Part shown: positions 22,974 to 24,263 of the stretch, piece after piece
Numbering within the stretch: the first letter of the stretch is position 1
Layout of the letters: each line of letters opens with the position of its first letter
NCBI GenBank assembly: GCA_946401755.1
Contig: CAMIVH010000005.1
Span: 1-24,263, forward strand
Direction: 5' to 3'
DNA length: 24,263 nucleotides
From: an uncultured Caryophanales bacterium
GTDB taxonomy: Bacteria; Bacillota_I; Bacilli_A; RFN20; CAG-826
Notes under the pieces: model-generated
Databases searched by the model: none
What the model was told of the DNA's origin: nothing
The model's input: the letters and a program-made list of their open reading frames with translations, nothing else
Position numbers and translations under genes: made by a program

Positions 22974-24176
22974 TTAATAAGTGAATATATCTAATACATC
23001 AATATCTGATGTCACGTTATCAATAATACCCCGTGCCACTAATTTAGAACCCTCATATAATTCAAATTCTGTACCTTTAAACAAAATTGGAGGGGCAATT
23101 AAGTTATTTAAAAATCTCATATACGCGCTTGTGGTGTTATCACTCGTCTTTTCATAGTTATAACAAATGATGGACCAAGCACCGCCGTCTTCAAAAGCAA
23201 CTTGGCCGTTTATACCAACAATAGGTGCGTATTTCTTATTCTTCATTGGAATGCCACTTTTTCTACCACCATTTTCTGGTGAAGTCCAAGTTAACGAGGC
23301 TTCGTAAGCAATATTATCAAAAGCGCCTATGTGAAGCCCGATATATTCCCAATCTTCGAGTTCTTTTTCATCAGTGGTTTTAGAACCTAAGTCATCTAAC
23401 TTGAAAGCAAAAATCAAGAATTCTCTGTAGAAATGTTCTATACCATCTTTGATCTTTTTTAATAAATACTTCTTAAGCTCTTGTGGATATTTTTCTAAAA
23501 TCATGACCGCTGCAGGCAATGATTGATCCCAGTCTTCTCGTTTTTCTTCCATATAGGTAATAAGTTCTTTAAAACTTCCTAATGGTAATTTGTAGAAACC
23601 ATTTTCTGGACCGCTGCCATAATCATACATTGGATGAGGTACCCATTCTGAACCATCTTTTTCATTGAAGTATCTTCCATCTTTTTCCACTAAACCAAAA
23701 TCTTTCGCGGTAGTTTTATCACGTTTGGTGCTCATTAAGAACTTTCTATCTTTTGGAATAGTCATTAAGATGTCATACGCTGAAGCGTTGTCATCATGAT
23801 ATCTAATTGTGGAAATTAATTTATTATCACTGATGCGACGAATGACTCGGAATTCTACTTCATTAGTGGAAAAGCCGCGGGTACGAACCATACGTTTTTC
23901 GTTCTTAACTACCACATCATCTCTTTTATATTTAATAGTAATAAAGAAATAACGAATGCTAAATTCTTCGTCATTAAAGCTAATCTTCCAAGTTAAGTAA
24001 TAAATATAAGCGATAGAAAAAGCAACCCAAGGTATGCCAAACACAAATGCGCCGATAATGCGGTCATTGCCTTGTGAGAAAATAACAAATAAGGCAATCA
24101 CGATAGCAGCGGCAATTAAGCAGGCACCTAAGATAGCCATGACTTTTTTATTTCTTCTGATAACTTGGATTTTCAT
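22974..24176 (-). CDS. Membrane-anchored protein of unknown function
   Basis: 400 residues from ATG at 24176. I do not recognise the family. Two hydrophobic helices (about 11-35 and 42-62) follow MKIQVIRRNKK. Next is a stretch ITWK-like to about 130 (KISFNDEEFSIRYFFITIKYKRDDV) with the alternating pattern of a membrane-proximal PH-like beta domain (weak inference). The remaining 270 residues are soluble, rich in charged and aromatic residues, with EEKREDWDQSLPAAVMILEK and a C-terminal beta-rich part. A TTG start at 24203 is rejected because it lies in the spacer of the promoter at 24194-24222. There is no clear Shine-Dalgarno site before the ATG, and the leader would be only about ten bases. 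It is a single-gene unit bounded by terminators. Confidence 0.85.
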   Translation of the reverse strand: MKIQVIRRNKKVMAILGACLIAAAIVIALFVIFSQGNDRIIGAFVFGIPWVAFSIAYIYYLTWKISFNDEEFSIRYFFITIKYKRDDVVVKNEKRMVRTRGFSTNEVEFRVIRRISDNKLISTIRYHDDNASAYDILMTIPKDRKFLMSTKRDKTTAKDFGLVEKDGRYFNEKDGSEWVPHPMYDYGSGPENGFYKLPLGSFKELITYMEEKREDWDQSLPAAVMILEKYPQELKKYLLKKIKDGIEHFYREFLIFAFKLDDLGSKTTDEKELEDWEYIGLHIGAFDNIAYEASLTWTSPENGGRKSGIPMKNKKYAPIVGINGQVAFEDGGAWSIICYNYEKTSDNTTSAYMRFLNNLIAPPILFKGTEFELYEGSKLVARGIIDNVTSDIDVLDIFTY

Positions 24177-24193
24177 AAATATATACCAAATGA

Positions 24194-24222
24194 ATGATAG
24201 CAATATTAAGTGTTGTTCTCAA
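24194..24222 (-). promoter_or_regulatory. Promoter of the membrane protein gene
   Basis: Minus strand TTGAGA (24217-24222), 17-base spacer, TATCAT (24194-24199): five of six matches in each box. The predicted start of transcription is near 24187, about ten bases before the ATG at 24176, which rules out the upstream TTG start and implies a very short leader. Confidence 0.7.
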
Positions 24223-24237
24223 TATTTTTCAAAGAAA

Positions 24238-24261
24238 AAGACCGGATTTTACTCCGGTCTT
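24238..24261 (-). terminator. Intrinsic terminator of a minus-strand gene outside the window
   Basis: Minus strand: perfect 9-bp stem AAGACCGGA/TCCGGTCTT with a six-base loop, followed by TTTTTCTTT. Its orientation indicates that another minus-strand gene ends just beyond the right edge. Confidence 0.85.
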
Positions 24262-24263
24262 AT

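Noticed and set aside
24177..24203. Upstream TTG start for the membrane protein
   Set aside because: The TTG lies between the -35 and -10 boxes of a good promoter and has no ribosome binding site.

Overview
This window looks like chromosomal DNA from a low-GC, Gram-positive-type bacterium, probably an uncultured gut member of the Bacilli/Erysipelotrichia/Mollicutes-related lineages (inference). The signs are AT-rich codons, strong AAGGAG-type ribosome binding sites, intrinsic terminators with T-runs, lipoprotein signals, BspA-type leucine-rich repeats and Listeria-Bacteroides (InlB-type) repeats. TGG encodes Trp, and the ORFs I checked end in TAA, so nothing suggests a recoded TGA. Every recognised gene lies on the minus strand, so transcription runs from high to low coordinates.

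Right side (about 18.6-24.2 kb), housekeeping-like. A membrane-anchored protein of unknown function (22974-24176) has its own promoter and terminator. It is followed by a three-gene operon from one good promoter: an FAD-dependent oxidoreductase (21351-22778), a CofE-like gamma-glutamyl ligase family protein (20142-21332), and a DUF1846 protein that overlaps the ligase gene (18656-20155). The operon ends at a terminator at 18613-18639.

Middle (7.1-18.5 kb), a surface carbohydrate locus. Three large glycoside hydrolase family 3 proteins (15090-18473, 11334-14753, 7147-10074) all have the permuted domain order GH3_C, FnIII-like, GH3_N, and all carry membrane-anchoring segments. Between the second and third is a lipoprotein with two InlB-type repeats and a CBM6/35-like carbohydrate-binding domain (10089-11219), which forms a two-gene operon with the third GH3. 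Two of the GH3 proteins end in the same C-terminal signal: Lys-rich, GCFGDI, a hydrophobic helix, then basic residues.

Left side (1-6620): the first 2206 codons of a giant surface protein whose C-terminus lies outside the window. It has an N-terminal membrane segment, about twelve copies of a GDSYID...W..YVKENG..W module mixed with two other short modules and glycine-rich linkers, one InlB-type repeat, and a long BspA-type LRR domain that is itself interrupted twice by module-like insertions. A 526-base intergenic region upstream of it holds a terminator, three dyads and one doubtful small ORF.

How the parts may work together (inference): the large repeat protein and the CBM lipoprotein would bind glycans or host/community surfaces, and the three tethered GH3 enzymes would trim exposed sugars at the cell surface. 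No transporter, regulator, mobile element, RNA gene or CRISPR array is visible.
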